From Epilithonimonas hominis (GTDB lineage Bacteria > Bacteroidota > Bacteroidia > Flavobacteriales > Weeksellaceae): a stretch of 64,000 bases of DNA. Location: NCBI RefSeq assembly GCF_003730015.1, contig NZ_RJTU01000061.1:62001-126000 (forward strand). The letters are read 5' to 3'. Under the pieces are notes generated by a model. It saw only the letters and a program-made list of their open reading frames with translations, made no database searches and had not been told where the DNA came from. The position numbers and the translations under genes were made by a program. This document shows, piece by piece, positions 9,220 through 17,882 of this stretch (position 1 is the stretch's first letter; each line of letters begins with the position of its first letter).

Positions 9220-9897
9220 ATGACCCAAGAAGTTTTTTTATTGTCTTATACAAAATATGGAGATCACGATGCTGTTCTCCATTGTTTTTGCAGAGAAAAT
9301 GGATTCGAAAGTTTTTTTGCCAAAGGTATCTATGCTCCAAAAAATAAAAAAAAGGCATTTCTTTTTCCTCTAAATGAACTATTGGTTTATACGTCTGACA
9401 AAAAAAAAAATATCCAGAATGTTATCAAATTGGAACAGAAAAATTCTGAACTTTTCACGTCTGATATTAGAAAGAATGCGATTTTATTTTTTATCTCTGA
9501 TTTGTTGAATCAAGTTCTTAGGAATGAAAATCAGAATCAGAATATTTATTCTGAAATTTCTCTTTTTTTGAGTCAATTGCAGATGGATAATTTCCAATCT
9601 CATTTGATATTTATTTTTAGATTGCTGAAACAGCAAGGTTTACAGCCTTTATTTTCGGATAAAATTTATTTGAATCCAGAATCTGGAAACTTCGAAGACA
9701 TCGAGTCTCATCATTTTTTTAATCAAGATATTTCAGCAATTTGGAAGGAGCTGATTGTCTCGCAAAATCCGTATGACATTAAATTAAGCAGATTAGGGAA
9801 ACAGAATTTTCTGGATTCGGTTTTAGTCTATTTTCATTATCATTTTACAGATTTCCGAGAACCAAGATCCTTGGAAATCATCAAAGAAATTTTTTAA
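9220..9897 (+). CDS. recO: DNA repair protein RecO
   Basis: A mediator of RecA loading in the RecFOR recombination pathway that binds single-stranded DNA. The 225 residues are slightly short for the family. The N-terminal OB-fold shows FLLSYTKYGDHDAVLHCFC and the KGIYAPKNKKKAFLFPLNEL segment common in Bacteroidota RecO. The four-cysteine zinc motif of some homologues is absent, as is usual in this phylum. It starts three bases after porZ and is followed three bases later by an acetyltransferase, so it lies in one operon. Confidence 0.85.
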   Translation: MTQEVFLLSYTKYGDHDAVLHCFCRENGFESFFAKGIYAPKNKKKAFLFPLNELLVYTSDKKKNIQNVIKLEQKNSELFTSDIRKNAILFFISDLLNQVLRNENQNQNIYSEISLFLSQLQMDNFQSHLIFIFRLLKQQGLQPLFSDKIYLNPESGNFEDIESHHFFNQDISAIWKELIVSQNPYDIKLSRLGKQNFLDSVLVYFHYHFTDFREPRSLEIIKEIF

Positions 9898-9900
9898 ATT

Positions 9901-10389
9901 ATGATTATTAAAGCCGAACAAAAAGACATCTCTGTTATTCAAGATTTAGCAAAAAGATCTTGGAGTTTTGCTTATGCGGACATATTGGAACAGGATCAGA
10001 TAGATTATATGTTGGATTTGATGTATTCTGAAGAAGTATTGAAAAAACATTTTGAAAATCCAAATTATCATTATTATTTGATACAGGAAGACAATCAATT
10101 CTTAGGCTTCGTTGGGTTTGAATTTCATTTAGAACCGGAAACCACAAAACTTCATAGGATTTATTTTTTAAAAGAAGCACAAGGAAAAGGTCTGGGTAAA
10201 AAAGCTCTGAACTTTATAAAGGAAGAAGTAAAAAAGATTGGTGATAAAAGAATCACTTTAGCTGTTAACAAAAATAATCAAGCAAAAAGTTTTTACGAAT
10301 CTCAAGGTTTCAATGTCTATGATGAAGGCATTTTTGATATCGGAAATGGATACGTAATGGATGATTATTTGATGGAATTTGTCCTTTAG
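9901..10389 (+). CDS. GNAT-family N-acetyltransferase
   Basis: A 162-residue cytoplasmic acetyl-CoA transferase. The acetyl-CoA pyrophosphate loop is seen in EAQGKGLGKKAL near residues 95-106, with the following helix and the NQAKSFYESQGF motif typical of the fold. The substrate cannot be predicted. It is the last gene of the plus-strand run and is followed by a terminator. Confidence 0.8.
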   Translation: MIIKAEQKDISVIQDLAKRSWSFAYADILEQDQIDYMLDLMYSEEVLKKHFENPNYHYYLIQEDNQFLGFVGFEFHLEPETTKLHRIYFLKEAQGKGLGKKALNFIKEEVKKIGDKRITLAVNKNNQAKSFYESQGFNVYDEGIFDIGNGYVMDDYLMEFVL

Positions 10390-10411
10390 TAATAACTCCA
10401 AAAATATATTG

Positions 10412-10445
10412 AAAAAGCATTTGTTCATTAGCAAGTGCTTTTTTT
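10412..10445 (+). terminator. Terminator after the nucleotidase-porZ-recO-GNAT run
   Basis: AAAAAGCATTTG (10412-10423) pairs with CAAGTGCTTTTT (10432-10443) with one wobble, and a T-tract follows. Confidence 0.75.
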
Positions 10446-10731
10446 GTGATTTTATTTTTGATGAATATTATTAGTTCTTTTGAATAAATTATTAATATTC
10501 AAAATAATGATAAAAACTTAAAAACTCTTTTTGGGTTTTGTTTAGCTTGGAATTAATTTCTATTTATTTGAATATTAAATGAATAATTATTTTGTGAAAT
10601 TCTATTAATTCTGTTTTTAAGTTTGTGATGAATACAATATTAATTTTTTAGGGCAAATTATCTTAATTAATTCTTACCATTCTTTAATAAACGATTAATG
10701 ATTCTTTAAAGTTCAATATCGGAGATAATTT

Positions 10732-10834
10732 TAGATTTGTCGCAGAACGAAATCAAGCTGATGCCTGATAGTAATTTTTCTTCATATACTATTTTTTAAA
10801 TTTAGAAAGCCAGCTATTTATAGTTGGCTTTTTT
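10732..10834 (+). ncRNA. Candidate small RNA with its own promoter element and terminator
   Basis: The gap 10390-10835 has no credible gene and is very AT-rich. Near its right end TAGATTTG (10732-10739) fits TAnnTTTG, about 90 bases later a hairpin (AAAGCCAGCTA 10806-10816 with TAGTTGGCTTT 10821-10831) ends in a T-tract, and no reading frame lies between. This layout suggests a short plus-strand transcript starting near 10745. There is no good -33 TTG. The hairpin could instead serve the minus-strand gene that ends at 10836, though its T-tract points the other way. Confidence 0.35.
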
Positions 10835-10835
10835 A

Positions 10836-11033
10836 TTATTCCCAAGGAAATTTCTGTATTAACCTCAGTTGTGGTGCACCGCCACCGTGATATTCGGAAT
10901 TAGGATATTCTAAAATCCATTTTTCTGAATTTTCATCAATATAATATATACACCAACCATCTTCGCTCGCACCAACCTTACTTAGCTGTTTTTGTTTTTC
11001 AACTAATTCATTTCCAATTAAAATAATATTCAT
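10836..11033 (-). CDS. Imm27-like immunity protein
   Basis: A 65-residue soluble protein. Its middle and end, GWCIYYIDENSEKWILEYPN followed by SEYHGGGAPQLRLI, match the pattern I recall for Imm27 immunity proteins of polymorphic toxin systems (GWE..Y.DP..G.YWEL.YPQSE.HGGGPP). Such proteins neutralise a cognate effector by binding it. No toxin gene is adjacent, so this is an orphan immunity gene or a domesticated family member. It lies 25 bases after recG on the same strand and may be cotranscribed. Recognition is from memory of the motif. Confidence 0.6.
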   Translation of the reverse strand: MNIILIGNELVEKQKQLSKVGASEDGWCIYYIDENSEKWILEYPNSEYHGGGAPQLRLIQKFPWE

Positions 11034-11058
11034 AGTGTTTATTTTTAACTCGAACTCT

Positions 11059-13146
11059 CTAACTAATCTGCGCCCACTTATTCTTCCCTTTATACTGCCG
11101 GATGTAATATTGTTTCATCACTTGATTATCGGGATGATTGAGAAGAGAATCTTTCTCCAGAATTCTTTCCACAGTTAGTTTTGAAGCTTTGATAATGGCA
11201 GAATCTTCTATCAGACTTAGTTTTTTGAAATCCACAATACCACTTTGCTGAGTTCCCAGAATGTCGCCCGGACCGCGCAATTCCATATCAACTTCCGATA
11301 TTTTGAAACCATCGTTCGTCTGAACCATTGTTTTGATTCTGGTTCTGCTTTCTTTGCTCAGTTTATCATCTGTCATCAGGATACAATAACTTTGCTCTGC
11401 TCCTCTTCCAACACGTCCTCGCAACTGATGAAGCTGTGATAATCCAAATCTCTCGGCGCTTTCAATAACCATTACAGAAGCATTCGGAACGTTCACACCA
11501 ACTTCTATCACTGTTGTTGCCACCATAATTTGGGCATTTCCGGAAGCAAAGAATTGCATATTAATATCTTTTTCTGCAGGTTTCATTCGTCCGTGAACCA
11601 TTGTTACATCATAGCTTTTGAAAAAATTCATAACCTGATCCATACCTTCCATTAGATTTTTGTAATCCAAGGTTTCAGATTCTTCAATCAAGGGATAAAC
11701 GAAATAAATTTGACGTCCTTTCTCTATTTCTTCTCTGCAAAATTGATAAACAGAAAGCCGGTCTTTTTCTCTTCGGTGGGCGGTTATAATCGGTTTTCTA
11801 TTAGCCGGTAATTCATCAATCACAGATACGTCTAAATCGGAATAAAAACTCATCGCTAATGTTCTCGGAATTGGGGTTGCAGTCATCACCAAAATATGTG
11901 GCGGAATATTATTTTTTGCCCAAAGTTTCGCACGCTGAGCTACTCCAAATCTATGCTGCTCATCAATAATTGCTAAACCGAGGTTTTGAAATTTGACTTT
12001 ATCTTCTAGAATAGCGTGTGTTCCAATCAAAATGGAAAGTTGTCCATTTTCCAATTCCTCGTGGATGATTCTTCGCTCTTTTGTTTTGGATGAACCAGTC
12101 AAAAGTTTGACGTTGATATCTGTATTTTGTAATAATTCCTGAATTGAATTAAAATGTTGTTGCGCCAAAATTTCCGTTGGCGCCATCAGACAAGATTGAA
12201 AACCGTTGTCCATCGCAATCAACATTGTTAATAATGCGACCATTGTTTTTCCAGAACCAACATCACCTTGCAACAAACGATTCATTTGGGTCGAACGTTT
12301 CATATCGGTTCGGATTTCTTTCAGAACTCGTTTTTGAGCGTTAGTTAATTCGAAAGGAAGATTGTTATTATAGAAATTTGTGAAATGATCGCCGACAATC
12401 GGAAACGGATTTCCGAACGATTTCGTTTTCTGATGCAGTTTTTTCAGTCCATAACCTAATTGGAAGAAAAACGCTTCTTCGAATTTCAATCGTCGGTCAG
12501 CCGCTTCAAAATGTTTAAAATCTTTTGGGAAGTGTATGTTGTAATAAGAATTTAATCTTCCCATCAACTTCATCGATTCCAAAATATAATCTGGCAAATT
12601 TTCCGAAATCAGTTGAGGTAAAGCTTTTAAAATGTTGAAAATAACATTCTGAAAAAACTTATTATTAATGCCTCGCTTACTCAGCTTTTCACTTCCAGGA
12701 TAAACGGGCAAAAGTGTTCCTGATATTGCTTTCTTTTCATCCGCTTCAATCTCAGGATGTGGCATAGAAAAATTACCGTTGAAAAAGTTGACTTTTCCAA
12801 AAATAAAAATTTCTTTGTTTAATGGAATCGAGTCTTTCATCCAATTGGTGTATCGGAACCAAACCAAATCCATCGTCCCAGTTTCATCCCGAAATTTCGC
12901 CGACAAACGTTTCCCTTTTTCGTAAACAACTTCTTGGATATCCGTGATTTTCCCTTTCAACTGGATATCAGCATCTGGTTCTTTTGTTAAATCACCGATT
13001 TTGTAAATCTTACTTTTATCGATGTAGCGAATCGGGTAGAAGGTCAGCAAATCTTCCACAGTCGAGATTCCCAACACGTTTTTGATGATTTTTGCGCGTT
13101 CGGTTCCGATGTTTTTGAGAAATTCTATAGAAGTTTCTAAAATCAA
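11059..13146 (-). CDS. recG: ATP-dependent DNA helicase RecG
   Basis: A superfamily 2 helicase that remodels stalled replication forks and branched recombination intermediates. The 695 residues match the family. An N-terminal wedge OB-fold is followed by Walker A QGDVGSGKT (about 293-301), the DEQHRFG box (about 395-401), TATPIPRTLAMS and the RecG C-terminal pattern RGRVGRGAEQSYC. The only start compatible with full length is TTG at 13146, giving residues ILETSIEFLKNIG. An in-frame stop lies upstream with no ATG between. Confidence 0.93.
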   Translation of the reverse strand: MILETSIEFLKNIGTERAKIIKNVLGISTVEDLLTFYPIRYIDKSKIYKIGDLTKEPDADIQLKGKITDIQEVVYEKGKRLSAKFRDETGTMDLVWFRYTNWMKDSIPLNKEIFIFGKVNFFNGNFSMPHPEIEADEKKAISGTLLPVYPGSEKLSKRGINNKFFQNVIFNILKALPQLISENLPDYILESMKLMGRLNSYYNIHFPKDFKHFEAADRRLKFEEAFFFQLGYGLKKLHQKTKSFGNPFPIVGDHFTNFYNNNLPFELTNAQKRVLKEIRTDMKRSTQMNRLLQGDVGSGKTMVALLTMLIAMDNGFQSCLMAPTEILAQQHFNSIQELLQNTDINVKLLTGSSKTKERRIIHEELENGQLSILIGTHAILEDKVKFQNLGLAIIDEQHRFGVAQRAKLWAKNNIPPHILVMTATPIPRTLAMSFYSDLDVSVIDELPANRKPIITAHRREKDRLSVYQFCREEIEKGRQIYFVYPLIEESETLDYKNLMEGMDQVMNFFKSYDVTMVHGRMKPAEKDINMQFFASGNAQIMVATTVIEVGVNVPNASVMVIESAERFGLSQLHQLRGRVGRGAEQSYCILMTDDKLSKESRTRIKTMVQTNDGFKISEVDMELRGPGDILGTQQSGIVDFKKLSLIEDSAIIKASKLTVERILEKDSLLNHPDNQVMKQYYIRQYKGKNKWAQIS

Positions 13147-13215
13147 GAAAGAAAAATTTGTTCCGACGAATTTCGGGAAATTTTATTGTAAAATAAAATA
13201 GGGGATATAATAAAA

Positions 13216-13238
13216 AAACATCCGAATTCTGATGTTTC
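13216..13238 (-). terminator. Terminator of the thioredoxin-like gene
   Basis: AAACATC (13216-13222) pairs with GATGTTT (13231-13237). Read on the minus strand it ends in a run of seven T. Confidence 0.65.
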
Positions 13239-13243
13239 TATAA

Positions 13244-13777
13244 TTAATCTTTAATCTTCGACTTGAACTTCTTCTGATAACCTTCCCATTCATTTCTGCT
13301 TTTGATCGTTTTGTACTCATCAGAAGCAATCATAGAAAAATAGGGTTCTACTTCTTTCGCATTCAGAAATCCAGAAAGACTAGTGATCGGATCTGTCTTT
13401 TCATCCAAGAAAACCATTGTTGGAATCATATTGATGTTCATGTATTTTGAAAATTGATGAAGTCCGTTTTTGGATTTTTTGTCTTTATAATCAGAGTTAG
13501 TGAATGTGTGTCCAGCAAAACTAAGCGTTTCGTTCCCATCACTTTCGAACTTAACAGCATAAAATTTTTCATTGATAATTTTAGCAATTTCCGGATGATT
13601 GAACGTGAATTTGTCCATCTCTTTACAAGGTGCACACCAATCTGCATAGAAATCGATAATGATTTTCTTTGGTTCTTTTTTCTGTGCTGCGAGCGCCTGA
13701 GTCATCGTCATCCAGCGGACTTGAGCAAACCCAGAAACTTGAATCAGAAATAAGGTTAAAAATAATATTTTTTTCAT
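13244..13777 (-). CDS. Exported thioredoxin-family protein
   Basis: A 177-residue protein with signal peptide MKKILFLTLFLIQVSGFAQ and one thioredoxin domain. The redox motif WCAPC is at residues 47-51, preceded by IIIDFYAD, and a cis-proline segment MIPTMVFLDE follows. It probably reduces or isomerises disulfides in the periplasm, or supports a specific partner, as is usual for the many short exported thioredoxins of this phylum. It has its own terminator. No partner gene is adjacent. Confidence 0.85.
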   Translation of the reverse strand: MKKILFLTLFLIQVSGFAQVRWMTMTQALAAQKKEPKKIIIDFYADWCAPCKEMDKFTFNHPEIAKIINEKFYAVKFESDGNETLSFAGHTFTNSDYKDKKSKNGLHQFSKYMNINMIPTMVFLDEKTDPITSLSGFLNAKEVEPYFSMIASDEYKTIKSRNEWEGYQKKFKSKIKD

Positions 13778-13834
13778 CTGCGTGTTTTGTTTTCGGTTAA
13801 CTTCTCATAGGCATAGACGTTTGAACGATTTAAA

Positions 13835-15345
13835 TTACTTTACACCTTGCATTAGTTTTTTTACAAAAGGTGAAATCAAAATTAATATTACTCCGGCAAT
13901 CAAGGCATATAATCCCAATTGTTTATATCCATCGGTGTAAGTGATAAGAGCGTCATAATTAGTGGCGCCAGATTTTACTTTTGCTAATCCTGCTCCAATT
14001 TGTCCCGCAACGTATTGCCCGTAAGCAGATGCGAGAAACCACATTCCCATCATCATTCCTTGTAACTTTTCTGTGGATAATTTTGTCATAATAGACAATC
14101 CAATTGGAGACAAGCATAGTTCCCCGAAGGTTATCACAAGTAGCGCAATCGTAAAGATATTAAGAGACGTTATTCCTTGAAGATTCGCGAAAAACTTAGT
14201 TCCAAAAAGAACATAATAGCCTAATCCTAAGAATATAAAACCTAATCCGAATTTGATGATTGTATTGGGTTCCAGTTTATTTTTGCTTAACCAAATCCAA
14301 AGTAATCCAACCAAAGGCGCTAAGAAAATAATAAAGAATGCACCTCCAGAGTTATTTACACCATTAGGATCCAATCCGAAAAGGTCTTTGTTTAGGTTAT
14401 TGGCAGCGAAAATACTCAATGAACCACCACTTTGTTCGTAGATTCCCCAGAACAGGATTGAGAAAATAATGAATATCAGGGCAGCCCAAAGTTTTTACGT
14501 TCCGACGAATTCACTTTTGTCATCTCGTAAAAAAGATACAATAATGTCAGTGGTCCGACTGTCCACATAAAATAATCCGTGTATTGCGGAACAGAAACCA
14601 TTATCATAATTAACGGAATGAAGACTAATGATAAAATGTAAACACCATATTCTTTCCATTTTTCAAGTGGAGAAAAAGTGCCATCGGAATTCAGTTTTTG
14701 AGGTTGAAGCCCAATGGGGCCTAATTGTCTTTGTGTAAAAATGAAATTGATCAAACTAATAACCATTACAATTGCAGCCAAACCAAAAGCGACGTTCCAT
14801 CTTTTATGTTCTGGAATTAAATCAGAGAACATTTCACCTTTACCTATAGCAATACAAAGATATCCGCCTAGAAGTGCACCAAGATTGATTCCGGCATAAA
14901 ACAAAGAGAATCCTGCATCTGTTCTGGAGTCGTTTGCTTTGTATAATTTTCCAACCATTGTGGAAATATTCGGTTTAAAAAATCCTGTTCCTACAACGGT
15001 GAAAGAAATACCTAAAAAGAAATAATCGTGCGGATTGGTAGCTAGAATTAGGCTACCGATAATCATCAGAATTCCGCCCCAAAAAAGAGATTTTCTGAAT
15101 CCTAAAATTTTATCAGCAAACAGACCACCGACAAAAGTAAAGGCATAAACAAAAGCCTGTGTTGCGCCGTATTGAAGGTTGGCTTGTTCATCACCAAATT
15201 TCAATTGAGAAATCATAAAGAAAACGAGCATCCCTCGCATCCCGTAGAAACAGAAGCGTTCCCACATTTCTGAGAAAAATAAAGACCAAATTTGTTTCGG
15301 ATATTTTCCTTTGAAACTCTGAATTTCTTCAAGTGTAAGATTCAT
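13835..15345 (-). pseudogene. POT-family peptide:proton symporter, broken by a frameshift
   Basis: Two reading frames together make one complete POT transporter of about 500 residues. The first part (15345 to 14476) carries proton-coupling motif EMWERF (26-31) and TM1-TM8, and ends abnormally after SSERKNFGLP. The second resumes in another frame as LWAALIFIIFS and contains the remaining helices to LMQGVK. The break is a run of five A (14492-14496, minus strand). Six A would restore RKKLWAAL, so a single-base deletion explains it. This could be a real lesion or a homopolymer read error. Two intact paralogues lie just upstream. Confidence 0.85.
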
Positions 15346-15379
15346 CGAATATAATTTTGTTTTATGTTAAAAATACAAA

Positions 15380-15387
15380 CAAATTTA
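15380..15387 (-). promoter_or_regulatory. -7 element of the frameshifted POT gene
   Basis: TAAATTTG on the minus strand, 34 bases before the ATG at 15345, matches TAnnTTTG. Confidence 0.45.
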
Positions 15388-15388
15388 A

Positions 15389-15415
15389 ATAAAAAAACCA
15401 CCTAAGCGGTGGTTT
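15389..15415 (-). terminator. Terminator of the second POT transporter gene
   Basis: AAACCACC (15395-15402) and GGTGGTTT (15408-15415) form a perfect 8-bp stem, followed on the minus strand by a T-tract. Confidence 0.85.
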
Positions 15416-15442
15416 GAATTTATAAATAAATGTGAAAGTTTT

Positions 15443-17158
15443 TTAGTTCACACCGTGCATCATTTTCTTTAATCTTGGGGATAAAATTGCTAAAATCACA
15501 GAAGCTATTCCGCACAGAACTACGAAAACCATAAAGAACTCGAACAAGTTGTGGATTTCTATCCCTGCAAAAGATGTGTTTGCTACTGGAATTTGTTCTT
15601 TTTCAAACAATGCTACTTGCTCGGCGCTCAACGTTACTTTTTTGTCCAAAACATCTTGAAGGTTTATTCCTAGTTTTTCAGCTTTTGCAAATTTGTCACC
15701 TGTTGCCGGGATGATGGCTCCTAAAGAACCTGCCAGCGCGTAACCTGCCGCATTGGAAATGAAGAAAACACCATATAATAAAGATGCAAATCTCTTTGGG
15801 GCTAATTTTCCTACAAGTGATAATCCTATCGGAGACAAGCAAAGTTCTCCCATTGTTTGGATTAAATATAGTAGAATTAACCATTTTATTGCCAATAAAC
15901 CAGAGTTTCCTAAATCTTTAACGTTATAAGCGATAATCAAATAAGATAAAGCAATCAATGCTAAACCAATGGCTTGTTTCAAAGGAGAAACGGGTTCTTT
16001 GCCCTGAGCTCTTAATTTGTCCCAAAGCAAACTGAATGGTAGTGCCAATAAGACCACGAACAACCCATTGAAAATCTGCACCATTGATGGTGGCATATCC
16101 CACCCAAAAATACTTCTGTCGGTTTGATTATCCGCAATGAAAGTCAAAGATGAACCAGCTTGTTCAAATGCTGCCCAGAAGAAAATGATAAAGAATGAAA
16201 CGATATAAATCACCCAGATTCTTTGTCTTTCAACCTTATTTTCAGCAGAACTCATAATCAAAAATGCCAATGAAATCCCCGCTGCATAGATGAATGGGTA
16301 AATCAAACCTTTAATCAATTGTCCCATCCCCACAGAGCTGAATCCAATCTCGTTAACCAAAATATATCTGAAAACAAAGAAAAGAGCGACAAATAACAAG
16401 CCTGCTATTCCCATATTTTGGCCTGAAAATTTAGCAGTTTGACTTTCCCCTTCTTCAAAATCGTCTTTTGTGTTATTTTTTGGTAATCCACCAATTGGCC
16501 TGCCTTCCGGTGTTACAACATATTTGTTTTTAAAGAAAAAGAAAGTAACCGTTCCAATCATCATTGCGATAGAAGCTGCTAAGAATCCCCATTTGAAAGC
16601 GAAAATATCTCGCACGCCATCCGCATCTTTCACATCTCCAACGTATGGACAAATGAACTGACCTAAGAATGCTCCTATATTAATTCCCATATAGAAAATA
16701 GTAAAAGCAGAGTCCAATTTAGATTTTTCTTGCTTTGGATAAAGGCTTCCCACCATCGAAGAAATATTAGGTTTGAAGAAACCATTACCAAAAATAATGA
16801 TGAAAAGTGCCAGCCACATCAAACCTTTCGCACTTGCTAAATCTGAAGAAAAGGTAGAAGCACTGAAAAATAAAAGCAATTGTCCAAGTGCCATCAACGA
16901 ACCTCCTGCCAAGATTGCATTTCTGTTTCCAATATATTTATCAGCAATAAAACCTCCTAAAAGTGGTGTCAAATAACACAATGCCAAAAAGCCACCATAT
17001 ATAATCGCTGCATCTGCTTCTTTAATTAAGAGAGAATTTACCATAAAGAGCGTCAACAATGCTCTCATTCCATAAAAATTGAAACGCTCCCACATTTCTG
17101 TCCCGAAAAGGACCCACAAACCTTTAGGATGTTTTGAATTAGTCGTAACTGTATCCAT
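15443..17158 (-). CDS. POT-family peptide:proton symporter
   Basis: An inner-membrane transporter that imports di- and tripeptides with protons. The 571 residues hold about 14 hydrophobic segments. The E1xxE2R proton-coupling motif is EMWERF (21-26), and the PTR2 signature region GNGFFKPNISSMVGSLY and family block MGELCLSPIGLSLVGKL are present. A long loop near residues 485-525 separates the last helices. A TATATTTG element lies upstream and a terminator downstream, so it is a single-gene unit. It is one of three tandem family members near a DPP4-type peptidase. Confidence 0.92.
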   Translation of the reverse strand: MDTVTTNSKHPKGLWVLFGTEMWERFNFYGMRALLTLFMVNSLLIKEADAAIIYGGFLALCYLTPLLGGFIADKYIGNRNAILAGGSLMALGQLLLFFSASTFSSDLASAKGLMWLALFIIIFGNGFFKPNISSMVGSLYPKQEKSKLDSAFTIFYMGINIGAFLGQFICPYVGDVKDADGVRDIFAFKWGFLAASIAMMIGTVTFFFFKNKYVVTPEGRPIGGLPKNNTKDDFEEGESQTAKFSGQNMGIAGLLFVALFFVFRYILVNEIGFSSVGMGQLIKGLIYPFIYAAGISLAFLIMSSAENKVERQRIWVIYIVSFFIIFFWAAFEQAGSSLTFIADNQTDRSIFGWDMPPSMVQIFNGLFVVLLALPFSLLWDKLRAQGKEPVSPLKQAIGLALIALSYLIIAYNVKDLGNSGLLAIKWLILLYLIQTMGELCLSPIGLSLVGKLAPKRFASLLYGVFFISNAAGYALAGSLGAIIPATGDKFAKAEKLGINLQDVLDKKVTLSAEQVALFEKEQIPVANTSFAGIEIHNLFEFFMVFVVLCGIASVILAILSPRLKKMMHGVN

Positions 17159-17190
17159 ATAAAATAATTGTTAAATTTTCTTAAAGGTAA

Positions 17191-17198
17191 CAAATATA
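17191..17198 (-). promoter_or_regulatory. -7 element of the second POT gene
   Basis: TATATTTG on the minus strand, 32 bases before the ATG at 17158, fits TAnnTTTG. Confidence 0.5.
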
Positions 17199-17275
17199 GT
17201 TTTTTTTCATAAACGTAGGCGATTCCCGATGCTGTTTATGCAAGATTTAATAAATCCTATTTTATCAATTTGCAT

Positions 17276-17283
17276 TAACTTTG
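17276..17283 (+). promoter_or_regulatory. -7 element immediately before an acetyltransferase gene
   Basis: TAACTTTG ends only six bases before ATG 17290. Transcription would start at or next to the start codon, implying a leaderless or nearly leaderless message. Confidence 0.5.
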
Positions 17284-17289
17284 TCTTTT

Positions 17290-17799
17290 ATGGAAATGTA
17301 TTTAGAATTTAGAAAAGCAATTTCAGACGATTCTTCAGAGATTTGGGATATATTGCAAGACGCTATCATAAGAAGAAAAAATGATGGTAGCAGGCAATGG
17401 CAGGATGGCTACCCGAATCTTGAAACTGTGAAATCCGATATAGAAAAGGGATGTGGTTATGTTTTATTGGTTGACGGAATTATTGCAGGTTACAGCGCAT
17501 TAATCTTAAATGATGAACCTGCTTATAATGATATTGAAGGAGAGTGGCTGACCAATGGTAATTTTTTGGTAGTTCACAGAGTGGCTATTTCGGATAAGTT
17601 TGCTGGGAAAGGATTGTCCAAAAATATTTTCACCTTTATAGAAGATGTTGCCAAGGAGAATAATACTTTTAGTATTAAAGTTGATACCAACTTTGATAAT
17701 CTTGCAATGTTAGCAATTCTAGAGAAATTTGGATATCAATATTGTGGAGAAGTCCATTTTAGAGGAAGTGCTAGAAAAGCGTTCGAAAAAGTCCTTTAA
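17290..17799 (+). CDS. GNAT-family N-acetyltransferase
   Basis: A cytoplasmic acetyltransferase of about 169 residues. The core shows VHRVAISDKFAGKGLSKNIF, the beta4-alpha3 region that binds acetyl-CoA, and DTNFDNLAMLAILEKFGY. The N-terminal block RRKNDGSRQWQDGYPN is common in small Bacteroidota GNAT proteins. The substrate is unknown. ATG 17290 is taken as start, though ATG 17296 is possible. The gene lies between two minus-strand peptide transporters on the opposite strand and ends at a strong terminator. Confidence 0.8.
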   Translation: MEMYLEFRKAISDDSSEIWDILQDAIIRRKNDGSRQWQDGYPNLETVKSDIEKGCGYVLLVDGIIAGYSALILNDEPAYNDIEGEWLTNGNFLVVHRVAISDKFAGKGLSKNIFTFIEDVAKENNTFSIKVDTNFDNLAMLAILEKFGYQYCGEVHFRGSARKAFEKVL

Positions 17800-17815
17800 T
17801 ACTAATTTATAACTC

Positions 17816-17854
17816 AAAAAAAGCGAAATTAAATCAGATTAATTTCGCTTTTTT
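17816..17854. terminator. Bidirectional terminator between GNAT and POT genes
   Basis: A 16-bp stem (AAAAAAGCGAAATTAA with TTAATTTCGCTTTTTT) around a 6-base loop. It serves convergent genes ending at 17799 and 17883. Confidence 0.9.
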
Positions 17855-17882
17855 AATTTAGAAGAGGAACTTTAAATTATAA

